This document shows, piece after piece, positions 1 to 10,856 of a stretch of 64,000 nt of DNA. The notes under the pieces are model-generated. The model searched no databases. It had not been told where the DNA came from and saw only the letters and a program-made list of their open reading frames with translations. This DNA comes from Bacteroidota bacterium. GTDB taxonomy: Bacteria; Bacteroidota; Bacteroidia; AKYH767-A; OLB10. The stretch's first letter is position 1; each line of letters starts with the position of its first letter. The stretch covers positions 1 through 64,000 of the forward strand of contig JADJOA010000001.1 of NCBI GenBank assembly GCA_016714005.1, in the 5' to 3' direction. The position numbers and the translations under genes were made by a program.

Positions 1-108
1 TAACTCACAAATATACGAAAGTGTAAAATGCAAATGGTTGATAATCAAGTTTGGTTTTTGCGGCTATTGAATATCCGCAAAACGCTGCTACACAAAATGC
101 GCAAGTGG

Positions 109-1202
109 TTACTCATCAAACGGGCTTTTTATTTTTCCTATTTGGCGTTGGCTTACGTGGGTATATATGCTGGTTGTTTTTATGCTGTTATGCCCAAGTA
201 AATCTTGTATGTATTTAATATCAATACCGTTTTCGTGCAGGTGTGTAGCAAAGCTGTGGCGCAAACCATGTATGCCGGTTTTTTGGTGTATGCCTGCCAT
301 TTTTTTTGCTGTCAAAAACACACTTTGTATGGTTCGTGCGCTAATGGGTCCTCCGTATTGTCCTTCAAATAGGTAGGTTTTGGGTTTATACTCTTTTACA
401 TAAATACGCAATTGGGTTAGCAGGTTTTGGCTTAGCATTACTATGCGGTCTTTTTTTCCTTTACCCTGTTCAATAGTAATGGTCATGCGTTGGCTGTCAA
501 TATCACTTATTTTAAGATTTGCCACCTCGCTCACACGCAAGCCTGCCGCATAGGCACACATAAGCATGGTTTTATGTTTATCGTTATCAGGCACATTCAG
601 CAGTTTTAAAACCTGTTGCTTGTCTATTACTTTAGGCAATACCTGCTTTTTGCGCGGGCGCGGCAGTGTAAAATTTATACGTGGTTTATGGCTTACTTTT
701 TCGTAGTAAAATTTAAGTGCATTGGCTGCCATATTTAAATGGCTCTCACCATAATTTTTCTTTTTAGCCAGGTAAAGCAGGTAGCCGTTTAGCTGTTCGC
801 TGGTTAATGTATCTATATCGGCTTTGCCATTTACGGTTTGCAAAAAAACCATAAACTCATTGCGGTAGCTACGCAAAGTGTTTGGGCTGTACTTGCGCAC
901 TTGCAACAGGTTTTCAAACCGTAAAAGTGTTTGTTGTTCTTTAATACCAAGGTTTATTATATTTTGTTTTTGAATGGCTATGTGGCTGTTTGTAATGTTA
1001 CGCGCTGGCATTTTAAAGCGCTGCCTGTAAGTGTCGTTATCGGGCACATGCCAGCATTTATGTGTTTGGCTCCATTTTACACCCGGCAATTTTTTTTACG
1101 TGCCACATGTGCTGCATTGTATTTAAATTTTAATGCAATGCGGTTTTTGCAGTCATGTAATAAAGGTTCTGTAATTATAGTTGGTGTATTCTTTTCAGAC
1201 AT
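109..1202 (-). CDS. Tyrosine-type site-specific recombinase (one frame break)
   Basis: DNA strand-exchange enzyme of the phage-integrase/XerC family. The C-terminal half carries the catalytic set: Arg in GLRVSEV, Lys around GKGKKDR, HxxR in HGLRHS, His in LLGHNS and the Tyr nucleophile in SIYTHVS; the protein ends KIKSPFDE, a tail common in Bacteroidota recombinases. The frame from position 1089 starts abruptly at MPGVKW; upstream the same strand encodes MSEKNTPTIITEPLLHDC... up to an 8-base A run near 1087-1094, where adding one base fuses the two parts into a normal N-terminus. I therefore start at 1202. No excisionase, phage gene or att site is seen beside it. It lacks the extra insertion that marks integron integrases as far as I can judge. 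Family assignment is firm; substrate unknown. Confidence 0.85.
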
Positions 1203-1876
1203 TAAGCAAATGTAGTTTACATTTTACAAACACTGCACAAATGTTTATTAAATTATTTAAGCCATGTGCATAACAATAACAATATCATCAATACATGTCT
1301 GGTATGTTTGCCGTGTATTATTAGTAATGGCTTAACTTTATCAATAAACATTACAGTTTGTGCATTTTTTTGCAAAATTTTATGGCGGTGCTGCACATTA
1401 TTAGTACACATGCATATACATACCTTAAGTTATGCTATAATTACCTGAATGATGGTGAAGTTTTTATTGTTTAATGGCAACCTGTGTTGTGCACAGTACA
1501 ATAATTATAAAAAGTGTAACACAATTTGCTGCATAATGTAAGCTGCTAAATGCAATGTAAAACAGGTTTGTAATGCAAAAAACATTTTTGAAAACAAAAA
1601 ATCAATACAAACTGCAAAAATCTTTCACCGGTAATTTTGCATTTTTCTGCCTCAATTCTGCATTTTTTATAAGAGCCGTGCCCTGTGCAGGTTTGGCAGG
1701 TTTCTTACAATTGTAATGTAAGCCCTTTTGCTTTTACTTTTTTTAATAAAACACATGCACATTTGTTGAAGAAAAGAGAGGAAAGAAAAAAATTCAAAAT
1801 TCAAAAGCTCTCAAACATACAGCAGCTCTAAAAAACAAACACATCCCGAAACTTCGGGGCACAAAAACAGAATAAC
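1203..1876. other. AT-rich intergenic region, 674 bp
   Basis: No credible gene is seen on either strand; short open frames here lack start context and family resemblance. The stretch is strongly AT-rich, with many TTTGCA/TGCA-type words. A small perfect hairpin (CCCGAA, two-base loop, TTCGGG) lies at 1845-1858, just upstream of the next gene, without a T run on the plus strand. Confidence 0.6.
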
Positions 1877-2626
1877 ATGAAAAAGAGAATTATTTCAGCG
1901 CTTTATCTTAGTAAGATGAACCGCAGCCAAAAAGTAACACAAGGTACAGCTACACATGATGATGCTGTTGACGCCAGTGCATTTTTTCCGGCAAGTGCGG
2001 AAAAAACAGCGCGCCTGAATGCATTAAAAGAGGCTACCACAGGGCTTGCCGCAGCCGATGCAGCCACTGCCAGCGGTTCGCACGAGAGCTATGCGCAGGC
2101 AGATACAGCAGAGCTGCAGTTTGATACCGAACTGCGTAACATGAGTTACTATGTTCAAACCATTGCCGATGCCGACCCGGTAAATGCCGAAGAAATTATA
2201 TTGGCAGCAGCATTAAAAATTAAAAAGTCGAGCAGCAAAATGAAACCACCCATGCCGGTAGATGATGTATCGGTAAAGGTTACAGGGTTGGGCAATGCCG
2301 TTAAAATGCATATTTTTTCGGATAACCCGCGCAGTACACATTTTGAAATTCAGATGACCACTACCCCTAACGATGAAAATAGCTGGGATTCTATTGCCGA
2401 TATAACGGCACGTAAATACTTAGTGCAGGATTTGGTTAACGGGGTGCGCTATTACTTTCGTGTGCGTGCCATCAACAGCATGGGGAGGAGTATTTACTCC
2501 GACATCGTTTCAAGTAGCCGCATAAAAAATAAGGCAACCCGTTGTGCGATTGAATTTAAAGTAAAAAGCGAGTTGTTTAAACACAGATTTACAGATTTTA
2601 AAAAGAAATTAAAGCGCTTTGCTTAA
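1877..2626 (+). CDS. Fibronectin type III domain protein
   Basis: Protein of 249 residues whose function I do not recognise beyond its domain. Residues about 1-120 are Ala/Asp-rich and helical-looking. Residues about 123-215 form one FnIII domain, starting PPMPVDDVSV and ending with the typical YYFRVRAINSMGRS strand. There is no obvious signal peptide. The last 30 residues are basic (KKKLKRFA) and are encoded inside a large nested palindrome (2536-2763), so the natural C-terminus may have been replaced by insertion of that element. It stands alone between a recombinase and minus-strand genes. Such small FnIII proteins are common and uncharacterised in Bacteroidota. Confidence 0.7.
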   Translation: MKKRIISALYLSKMNRSQKVTQGTATHDDAVDASAFFPASAEKTARLNALKEATTGLAAADAATASGSHESYAQADTAELQFDTELRNMSYYVQTIADADPVNAEEIILAAALKIKKSSSKMKPPMPVDDVSVKVTGLGNAVKMHIFSDNPRSTHFEIQMTTTPNDENSWDSIADITARKYLVQDLVNGVRYYFRVRAINSMGRSIYSDIVSSSRIKNKATRCAIEFKVKSELFKHRFTDFKKKLKRFA

Positions 2627-2763
2627 AAAATTTTCACAGATTGCGTGCTGCGAAGCAGAATCGGTGAAAATCAATCAATCAATTTTTATTTAATCTGTTA
2701 ATCTGTGTTTAAAAAGTAATGGGTTGTGTTACAATCAGACCTTTTTTAATCGCACAACGGGTT
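2536..2763. repeat. Nested imperfect palindrome (three stems)
   Basis: Three concentric inverted repeats are visible. The outer arms are AACCCGTTGTGCGATT (2536-2551) and its perfect 16-base reverse complement at 2748-2763. The middle arms are at 2579-2597 and 2692-2710 (18 of 19 bases complementary, core CACAGATT / AATCTGTG). The inner arms are ATTTTCACAGATT (2630-2642) and 2659-2671 (12 of 13), with a CTGC/GCAG tip. The left half codes for the end of the FnIII gene. It resembles a non-autonomous palindromic element rather than a terminator, since there is no T tract after it. Confidence 0.75.
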
Positions 2764-2815
2764 AAGGTAATTTATTTTTAAATTGGCAATACCTTGCTAT
2801 CCTTTTATCAGGTCT

Positions 2816-3289
2816 TCAACTTTGCGCATCTTGCTTTATTACTTCCCACTCGTAAAAATTGTGCAGTGTATCCTTTTTAAATTCTGCTGATAAATACAGT
2901 TGATTTCCGATAATATTTTCTTTTTCTGTTTCTAAAATTAATGCACACGCATTTGTTGATACACAAAGTTCTTTGGATTTATCAATTAATAATTTAGCCA
3001 AGCCAAAGCCCCTGAAATTCACTTCCACATACAGGTCATTCAACAGCCAGACTCTTTTCATTCGGGTAGAAGAAAAAAGGGGATACAACTGTACAAATCC
3101 TACTAACTTATTTATTTCATTTTCTGCGACAAAAATTTCAGACTCTTTACTGCTTATTCTTTCCAGCAAAAATTGTTTTGAACCTGCAATATCTGATTCT
3201 TTTTTATAGAAAATGCGATACTCATTAAAAAGTGTAGATAGTTGTTCTAAATCAGCAATAGAAGCTTTCTTCACAAAATAATTATTCAT
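2816..3289 (-). CDS. GNAT family N-acetyltransferase
   Basis: Predicted acetyl-CoA-dependent acetyltransferase, 157 residues, the usual single-domain GNAT length. The acetyl-CoA-binding motif A is seen as LNDLYVEVNFRGFGLAKLL (R-x-x-G-x-G/A pattern) near residues 82-100, followed by the helix and the beta-bulge region ALILETEKEN. Substrate cannot be read from the sequence. Its start overlaps the end of the upstream DinB gene by 8 bases, so the two are probably cotranscribed and translationally coupled. Intact reading frame. Confidence 0.85.
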   Translation of the reverse strand: MNNYFVKKASIADLEQLSTLFNEYRIFYKKESDIAGSKQFLLERISSKESEIFVAENEINKLVGFVQLYPLFSSTRMKRVWLLNDLYVEVNFRGFGLAKLLIDKSKELCVSTNACALILETEKENIIGNQLYLSAEFKKDTLHNFYEWEVIKQDAQS

Positions 3290-3803
3290 TTAACAAAGGA
3301 TAATATTTGTCTTCAATTACTTTAAAGTGCCAACGTTGGTGCCCCGGAAAAATAAATCCAATTGCCAAAACAGAATATTCTCCTTTAAAACCAATACCAA
3401 CTTTTTTGAGCATTTCAGTTGTAAAAGTTTCATAAAGTTTCATTGTTGATTTTCTTACAATTACTGCCTCCTCCAATAAATCTTCTAAAGTTCTGTTATT
3501 AGCATTGGCTTGCCTTCCATAATTTTCTTCGTCAAAAGAAGTTACTGTCTTTTCTCCACGCGCAAAAGACAATGCCCTGTAACTAAACACGCGCTCGGTG
3601 TCGGTCAAATGTTGTAAAATATCTTTTACTGTCCATTTACCCGGGGCATAAGTTTTATTGCCAAATGCTTTCCATTTTTCAATGGGTGCATTTTCAAGTT
3701 CATGCAGGCTGATTTTAAATGCAGTTGCTAAATCTACATCATCTGTCATATTGATGTACCTGTCAAAATATTCAGGCATTGGATTAATTTGTGATCGAAT
3801 CAT
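3282..3803 (-). CDS. DinB family (DinB_2) putative metal-dependent protein
   Basis: Four-helix-bundle protein of 173 residues of the DinB/YfiT superfamily, members of which bind a divalent metal through three histidines and often act as thiol-dependent transferases. Candidate ligands are the His in DILQHLTDTER (about residue 65) and the two in GHQRWHFKVI near the C-terminus (about 157-161). The phrase APGKWTVKDILQHL is typical of the family. It overlaps the downstream acetyltransferase and follows the small hypothetical gene by 2 bases, so these form one minus-strand operon. Substrate unknown. Confidence 0.85.
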   Translation of the reverse strand: MIRSQINPMPEYFDRYINMTDDVDLATAFKISLHELENAPIEKWKAFGNKTYAPGKWTVKDILQHLTDTERVFSYRALSFARGEKTVTSFDEENYGRQANANNRTLEDLLEEAVIVRKSTMKLYETFTTEMLKKVGIGFKGEYSVLAIGFIFPGHQRWHFKVIEDKYYPLLNE

Positions 3804-3805
3804 AT

Positions 3806-4263
3806 TTAATATTTATTTAGAGTTTTTTGTAGGTAATTACCAAGGGTAGTTTCACTCAATTCTTTTTTTAAGACTTCTTCTACCCACGCATTTCTTTCAA
3901 ACCAGAGTATTTCCATCTCCCATACACAGCTTACCATTCCTTTATCAGAATACAGTTTGAAGTTTAAAGGAGTTTTATTTTCTGCCGGTAAACAAAAAGT
4001 TGCATCATGTTTTTATCTGTCCACCAGTTAATAACAACAAAATGTCCACCTGACCATTTGTGAATAATAAGCGTGGCAATTTTGTAAGTTGGTAAACTAT
4101 ATGCTTGTGATTCTAAAAGCCATTTACTTAAATCAGATTTTACAGTATGTATGATGGTTTCATTTACCGGGCTTGAATCAAAGGAAATTGAATAGCACTT
4201 TATTTTCCAGTTGTCACACTCAAAAAGTTCTATAAAGCGTATGGGTCTTGGTTCAAAAAACAT
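3806..4263 (-). CDS. Conserved hypothetical protein (one frame break)
   Basis: Small cytoplasmic protein of about 150 residues, not recognised. The first part reads MFFEPRPIRFIELF...GHFVVINWWTDKNMM; after an A5 run near 4004-4010 the frame shifts by one and continues ATFCLPAENKTPLNFKLYSD and then WFERNAWVEEVLKKELSE to a stop at 3806-3808, two bases before the DinB start codon. No signal peptide or membrane segment. The start overlaps the 3' end of the upstream peptidase-like gene by 34 bases, which is unusual but consistent with a compact operon. The single shift looks like a homopolymer sequencing error. Confidence 0.6.
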
Positions 4264-6838
4264 TTTCCTTTTTGTTTATTTTTTAACGCACTTTTAAATT
4301 GTTCTTCGTACATATTTACTGCATTCATCGCATTCTTATCGTTTTTATACTTTGCTTTTAAAATTTCAAACACTTCCGTTCCTCTTGAATCTGCCAGTAT
4401 TGAAATTAATAAGGTATTGCTAAATACATCATTTATATCTTCATGCAGTAAGGCTTGATTTAACCTTTCCAAAATTATTTCGTAACCCAAGTGTCCTTTG
4501 TTAAATGACGCTAATGTTGTGGCTGCATAAACCGGATAATCCCAACCACTTGCACCCAAAAACCAGCGCGGAGATTGATTGTCTTTCAGTATGTCCAAGG
4601 CAATAGGTACAGCTCTTTCATCGCCTAATAATTGAAAGCCTGTTAGCGCAGCCATTTTACTTTGCCCTTTCCACGAAGGTTTGCTCACTAATTTTTGAAG
4701 AGCTTCAAAAGCTTTATCACTTTTTGTTTTGCCCAAAGCAACCGCAGCATTAAAAATTACCCTATCGCTACTATCATTTAGTTGGTGTATAAACAATTCT
4801 GCATTACCTGCATTGTTTTCAGCCCCTAAAACTGAAATAGCATTGGCTTTAGGCCAGGCCTTTTCAGTTTGTATGATTTTTAGTAAAACCGTTTTCATTC
4901 TTACATCAAATGGTTTGGGTAATAAAGTGTTTAATGTACTCAGCACGTTTATTCTAAAACGCCAATACGCTTTACTATCAGCCACTTTTAACATAGATTG
5001 ATAGATTACCTCCTTATTGGTTAAGGATGAAGTTGAGTCTTTATAAATGTTTGCTAATTCATTAAGTGCATTTATCCGGGCTAAAATATCTTTACTGTTT
5101 TCAAACTGATGTAAATACTCTTGCAGGCTTTTCTGCATTTCAATTTCTGCCACCCAGGTATTTTCATAATTTACATTGATGAATGCAGGCTTTTGCGGTA
5201 ATGGGATAGTAAAACTATTTTCGGATATTGCTTTCAAATCAACACTATGTAAGTTGCCATCAATTTCTAATTGCAATTTACCACGGAAATAGTTCACTTG
5301 CTGATATGCCGAACCGCTGTCCTCCTGTTGTGTTTGCACAAATTTCAATAGCAGCAATTTTTTTGTGTCATCATAGTTTTGAGTAACAACAAATTTTGGT
5401 TGTCCCATTTTATAAATCCACTGATCAAAAAACCAATTCATATTTCTTTTGGAAACCAATTCTATGGCGTTTTGAAAGTCTTTGGTTGTTACAGTTTTGT
5501 TTGAATGATGATTTACGAAATACTGAATACTTTTTTGAAAGTCTCTGCCCCAATTTCCATTTCTAATAATCGTAAAACAAATGTTCCCCTGGAACGTAAA
5601 TAATTATCTCCTGTCAAAAAGGAATTTAAATCTTCTATCTTTTCAACTGCAACAGGATGATGAATACCTGCGCTCCAATCACCCAAAGTTGCTCTCATAT
5701 CAAAACTCTGATACCACATCAGGTACTCATCATTTCCATTTTTTTGTGCTGCATATTTGCCTTCAATAAAATGAGCCAATGCTTTTGTTAACCAAACATG
5801 ATTCCAATTTTCGGAAGCTACTAAATTGCCAAACCATTGTGCAGCCAAAGCTTCGGATTCTACGCCATCCCACAAATAGAGGAAATCATTATGTGTTCTT
5901 TCATCATCTATAAAATTATCCGAAATGGTACTAACCGTATGTTGCCCTGTTAAACCAGGAAATGGACAATCTTGCACCATTACTTGCGAATAATTAGGGT
6001 AGGGGTATGCAGTGCCAATATATTCTGAAAAGTATGCAGCCATATCCACCAATCTGTTGGAACTTGCAATGGCAGCCTCTTTTTCGTCCGGGTAACAAAA
6101 TGTGATAAATGGAATTTGGTTATGAAGCCTCAAAACAGAAACGTATTCACCAACAATTATAGTCGTCAAATAATTAGGATATGCAGTTTCAGATTTATAG
6201 TGATAAGTTTTTGTTCCATTTGAACTTGGTTTTGTTTCAATTAATTTTCCGTTGGATATTAAAGTCAAGTTGCCTTCAACTGTTGCAATAAGTTCTGTAG
6301 TTCTCAAATCATTTAAAGACTCTATACAAGGATACCAGTATTTATTTCCTTCGGGTTCGCCATTGCTCCAAAGTTGTTTTCGTTTAACAGGATTGCTTTT
6401 TGTTGGCTGAAAAAAGCGAATTCCCTTGCCGTAACTTCCTCCTAAATTATTGGGATCGCTTTCGTTTATATAGTTGGTGTGGTAATCAATCATGAAAGTT
6501 ATTTCGGAGTTAACGGAATAAATTTTATTCAAATGAACAATTAATCCAAGGGGTTTATCACCACCATCATAGGTAAATTGTAAAGGAAGGTTGTTGTTCA
6601 ATTTTATAGAATTAATAGTTAAAAAACCAGCATCTAATCGAATAGAGTCTGTTGGTCTTAAAACAACTAAACTAATTGTTGCGCTACCTTTTACCTGTTT
6701 TTTTTGCCAGTTAAAGTCATACAAATTAAGTACGGTGTGCATGACATCAACTTCATTACCTGAAGCAATAAGGTTAGTCGTTTGCGCTTTGCTGACACCA
6801 AATGAAAGAAGCAATAAAAAAGTAAAGAATTTTGACAT
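4230..6838 (-). CDS. M1 aminopeptidase-like pseudoenzyme with HEAT-like C-terminus (one frame break)
   Basis: Secreted M1-family homologue of about 870 residues with an N-terminal signal peptide (MSKFFTFLLLLSFGVSKAQ). The beta-saddle domain, the central thermolysin-like domain and an alpha-helical HEAT-like C-terminal half (repeats such as SDRVIFNAAVALGKTKSDKA) are in family order. The active site is absent: where active relatives read HELAHQWFG this protein reads EALAAQWFG, the third zinc ligand region WLNEGFA reads WLTKALA, and the GxMEN loop reads PGLTGQH. These lie in an unbroken part of the frame, so they are not sequencing artefacts of the frame break, which sits in the A6 run near 5528-5533. 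Probably a binding or scaffold protein; peptidase activity is not expected. Confidence 0.8.
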
Positions 6839-6919
6839 TTACAGTGATAATTTTGGATATATTTTCACCTCAAAATTAGAGCGTGTCTATCACTAAAAAA
6901 GGTCAACTGCCGGACATTT

Positions 6920-7846
6920 TCAGCCAATATTGTTTTTTAATATTCTGATAAGCTGTTTTTCGCTTGTTAGTCCAACTTGGTTTGCTATTTGAAGCTTAGA
7001 AAGGTCAGGATTATTTAATAAGGATTTTGCTTTTTCAATTCTAATTCTTGTTTTAAAGTCATTAACTGTGCAACCTGTTTCTTTCCTGAAAATTCGTGTA
7101 AAATTTCTTTCACTCATATTGGCAATGTTTGCCAAGTCAGTTATTTTGAGTGATGAATTAAGATTTTCAATGGTATAATCCTGCACTTTGTGAATACCAT
7201 TGTGCACATGATTTCTAAATTGAAGAAAAATATTGTTTTGCGGACTAACATCTTCCCTCCGTCTATAAATTACCAATTCACGGGCAACCTTGTGGGCAAA
7301 ATAACCAGAGGTTAGTGTTTCAATAATATGCAACATCAAATCTATACCTGAAGCTATACCGGCACTTGAGTAAATATGTTTATCTTCTTGGTATAAAACA
7401 GTTTCTTTGACATCAGCTTTAGGAAATGTTTTTTTTAATTCTGTAGTTAATTGAAAATGGGTAGTGCAAATGGTACCATCTAACAAACCGCTGTAGCCCA
7501 ACACAAAAGCGCCCACACAAATGCTAACAATGTTTACGTTTGATTGATAAAGGCTGCTAATCCAGTTGAAGAGTTCGTTATTATTTTTAAATTCTTTTGA
7601 CCGAATATATTTCATACTTGCCCCGGGTATTATTAAAAAGTCACCTTCTGATAAAATTATTTTGGTAAAATGTTTTTGTTTACCAATGGCTAATCCTGCC
7701 GAAGTATGAACTGTAGAATCAATTCCACAATATTCAAGCGTGAAATCTGCACCAAAATCAATAGCCTCATGAATTGCTTGGTCTGGTCCTGCTAAATCCA
7801 GCAAATGCAGATGTGGTAGTATTAAAAAAACAAATTTTTTAGGCAT
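6920..7846 (-). CDS. GlxA family transcriptional regulator (DJ-1/PfpI + AraC HTH)
   Basis: Transcription factor of 308 residues. The N-terminal domain (about 1-170) is a DJ-1/PfpI class-I glutamine-amidotransferase-like sensor fold, with the nucleophile elbow SICVGAFVLG; the C-terminal domain (about 215-305) has two helix-turn-helix motifs of the AraC family (LANIANMSERNFTRIFRKE and the second recognition region ending QLIRILKNN). Such proteins usually control nitrogen or carnitine/betaine-type catabolic genes, but nothing nearby fixes the ligand. It is separated from the M1-like gene by about 80 bases and may be a single gene. Intact. Confidence 0.9.
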   Translation of the reverse strand: MPKKFVFLILPHLHLLDLAGPDQAIHEAIDFGADFTLEYCGIDSTVHTSAGLAIGKQKHFTKIILSEGDFLIIPGASMKYIRSKEFKNNNELFNWISSLYQSNVNIVSICVGAFVLGYSGLLDGTICTTHFQLTTELKKTFPKADVKETVLYQEDKHIYSSAGIASGIDLMLHIIETLTSGYFAHKVARELVIYRRREDVSPQNNIFLQFRNHVHNGIHKVQDYTIENLNSSLKITDLANIANMSERNFTRIFRKETGCTVNDFKTRIRIEKAKSLLNNPDLSKLQIANQVGLTSEKQLIRILKNNIG

Positions 7847-8144
7847 GGTTACAAAAATTACTGGCTAATAAAGTTCTTAATTATCCAACAAATTTAGTGT
7901 TCTTCATTTTGTTGTGTTATATCAAATCAAGATTCGCCAGCGGTTTCGGGTTTTGCATTAGGGCAGGTTTCTAAGAACTAAGCTACAAGGTTACATCTCA
8001 GCCCGGCTGCAATATGGTTTGTTCAGAAGCAATGCCTGAGATAAAAAGTAATACAAATAGTAAAAAAGGTTTCGCCATAATTTTGATATTTATTAAATGA
8101 GTAATAACCTGTAAGAACAAGGTTTGTTTAGTCAATTATAAAAT
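7847..8144. other. Intergenic region with signal-peptide remnant
   Basis: About 300 bases without a full gene. On the minus strand at 7998-8078 there is a 26-codon open frame that reads MAKPFLLFVLLFISGIASEQ and stops six codons later. This is a complete Sec signal peptide with almost nothing behind it. It looks like the start of a deleted or truncated secreted-protein gene, possibly belonging in front of the GH38 region; I see no other function. Confidence 0.45.
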
Positions 8145-10856
8145 CTAATCTACAGCCTGCAAGGTTATTTCCACATTAAAACTACCATCCTGCCATGCTT
8201 TAAAATTGGTATGCCAGTAGTTGTTCAATACGTAAAGAAACAGGGTAGATAAATCACCGGTTTTTGTTTTCCACTTTTTGGCTCCGTTAACAGGCACTTC
8301 GTTTATGATATTATCCAATTCAAAAATATTATAGGATGGAGAATTTATTTTAAGTGCATAATTTTTACTGCGAATAAGTAATTCGCCCTCGGTGCAAATA
8401 AAATCTTTGTTAGAGCCAGGCAACTGATCTCTATTAATAGTTATTTGTTCTATACCTGAGTTGTAAGATACATTGGCGTTACCGGCATTAAAAGGAAATG
8501 CAAAATGCAACGATTCTTTATTTTTTTCTATTTGCTTTTTAAATTGTGCCCGACACACCAGCGCTCCGGTAAGTTTATTTAATTGATAAGTGATATTAAA
8601 ATCTGTAAAATTATTTAACTCTAATTGTACAGTTGTTTCCGCCAATTGTGCTGTTTGTTTGCCGGCAGTAACCTTTACATTTTTTATTTCGGCAAAAGCA
8701 GGATTAGTACTACCCGTTACATACACAGGTTCAAAAAAACGATAAGAGCCATTTTGCGGAACTATATTTTTTCCGTTGAGCATTATTTCTTTAAGACCCC
8801 CGGTTTTTTCGTCAACGGTAAAGCTGTTTATTTTTTGAGAAGAGGATATTGCTGTATTGGAGTATTGATATTTAAAACCCAGTTGCTTTGCAAGTGATTG
8901 GTATTGCACCAGCCCGCTGTCTAAAAATGCTTTTTTATTTGCCATTGTTCTGTGGTAAAGTGGCTTTCGGGGTCGCTTATACTGCACCATGCACCCCATG
9001 TGTGTTCATGAAACATAATGATGTTGCGGTGCAGTTGATAGAATTCTGTTTTATAATTGTTATATAAATTTTTCTTGCGCGCATATTTTTCCAGCGCCAC
9101 CGTTTTTTGAGATAGCTCCCTGTTAGCTGCTTCTTCGGCAGCGGTAGAGTATGCCCCATCTTCCCAATATGGTGATATTTCTCCGGTAAGTTCTTTTAAA
9201 GTGCTTCCGTATTTTTTCAAATGCTTCAAACAACGCAGGCACGCTTGCAATTTTTAAAGTTGGACTTTGGTAAAGTTTATTCCAGTTATCTGCAAATGTG
9301 CATAGCGTTGTATCCACAGGCCCGTTATCACTTCTTTTAGTGTAGCGCAGTTGAACCATGTCGTAGGGATAATTTTTGTTATACAACTCATTGCAGTAAG
9401 CCGATATCCTGTTCTCCCATTGTTTTTGTTTGTCGTCATCGGCAATGCCATGAAAATAAGAGTAGCCTTTGCCGGCAGTCCACACCATCAGCTTTTCTTT
9501 ATCTGTTGGTTTATTCTTCCAGTAAAATACCTTATCGCCCTGCTCATCTATTAAACTTCCTACTCTATCTCCTCTGTCCTGAAAAGTTTCTATGTAGTTA
9601 GGACCAAACGATAAATACTTTACGCCATTGTTTAATTGTGTTCTCAAACCCGAGGCGGTAATGCCGGGTATATCTGTTACCATAGAGGAATTAATGGTGG
9701 TTAACTCCGGTTCTATCATACGGGCATATTCTGTAAGCCAGTTAAGCTCATACTCGCTGCATAGCCCTGTAAGTATATTGATGTAGTTGGCGCTTAATAC
9801 AATATTGCCGTTTTTTACTGCTTGCTTAAAATTAAGGGTTTGTTGTGGCGTTGCAATCTTGTAAAAATTTTCTACCGCCCATAAACTCTCAATATGCCAT
9901 ATTGGTTTTTCTGATGTTGAACGGTTGTTTGTAATCCAATTTAATGCATCTGTAATATTGTTGTTTTGTATCTGCTCAACTTCTGTTTGTATGTGCGAGT
10001 AGCCAATATCGTTATGCGAATGGTGAATAATATAAAAGGTAAAATCCTTAACAGGAAAACATTCTACCGTTCTTTTCATTTCAACATGATTAAGCAAAAT
10101 GGTAAGCGTGTCTTTACCCGTAAAATCTTTTGGATAGGATGATATGCTAAACCGGTTGTATCCATTTTTTATCTGACGGGTTTGCTCAAAATGTTTGCTC
10201 ATAATTTTGAGCATAGTTCCGTCTGCAAAAGGATTATCAACCAAAACCGTTAACTCACGCGTGCTGTCGTTTCTGCGAATTAAACTTTGCACCATTACTA
10301 TAGCATCAGCTTTTTCGCTGTATTGAAAAATCATCAGCCAGTCGCGGCTGTTTTCATTCTTGCCTTTTATTTTAAAGTTTGCATTACCAGTTACAAGCAT
10401 TGCCGGAACTGTTATGTAAGCAGTACCAAAGGCATCATCATTGGCATCTAAAATTTCTTTTCTAAAGTAAAATGTGGCACCATTCTCTGCCTTTGTTTTT
10501 ATTTCAAAAGCATTCTTTTTATGCATGGGTGTTTCAATGGTAAATAAAAGTGTATCATTTAAAAGCACATCAAAATGGCGGTTGGCTTTGCTCGTGCCTG
10601 TTGAATGCCCCATCAATAACTTATAAGTAATCAACCCGGTTTTAGTTTTGCTTACAGGTGCTTGCCACTCAATTGCCGATTCTCCATTGCAGCGTGTAAG
10701 CAATGCAGTTTTGGCAAACTCAAGTTTGGGAGAAAAATAATTGATGTCTTCTCCCGTAATTTTTTGATGATAGCCATTAAGTGTATCTGCGGGCTGAGAC
10801 AACAAAGTAGTATAAAAAAGAAACAATTGGCTGAATACTAAACAGTACAATTTCAT
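8145..10856 (-). CDS. Glycoside hydrolase family 38-like alpha-mannosidase (two frame breaks)
   Basis: Secreted or periplasmic glycosidase of about 900 residues that probably hydrolyses alpha-mannosides. A signal peptide (MKLYCLVFSQLFLFYTTLLS) is followed by a beta-rich N-terminal domain of about 260 residues. The GH38 zinc-site motif HHSHNDIGYSH comes next, the likely nucleophile Asp lies in SSMVTDIPGI, then the helical bundle (TWGAWCSISDPESH, with the second zinc His) and a C-terminal beta-sandwich domain. The frame breaks near 9205 and near 8960; both sides continue in family order. The next gene upstream (beyond about 245 bases) is a GH18 enzyme, so the neighbourhood suggests degradation of external glycans. 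Substrate is inferred from family only. Confidence 0.8.

Noticed and set aside
109..1202. The tyrosine recombinase as the integron integrase for the cassette array
   Set aside because: It is about 48 kb away, no attI-like site is seen beside it, and the typical integron-integrase insertion is not evident; it is a general Bacteroidota recombinase type. A role cannot be excluded but is not supported.
109..2763. Prophage or integrative element at the left edge
   Set aside because: Apart from the recombinase there are no phage, conjugation or relaxase genes, and no att repeats were found.
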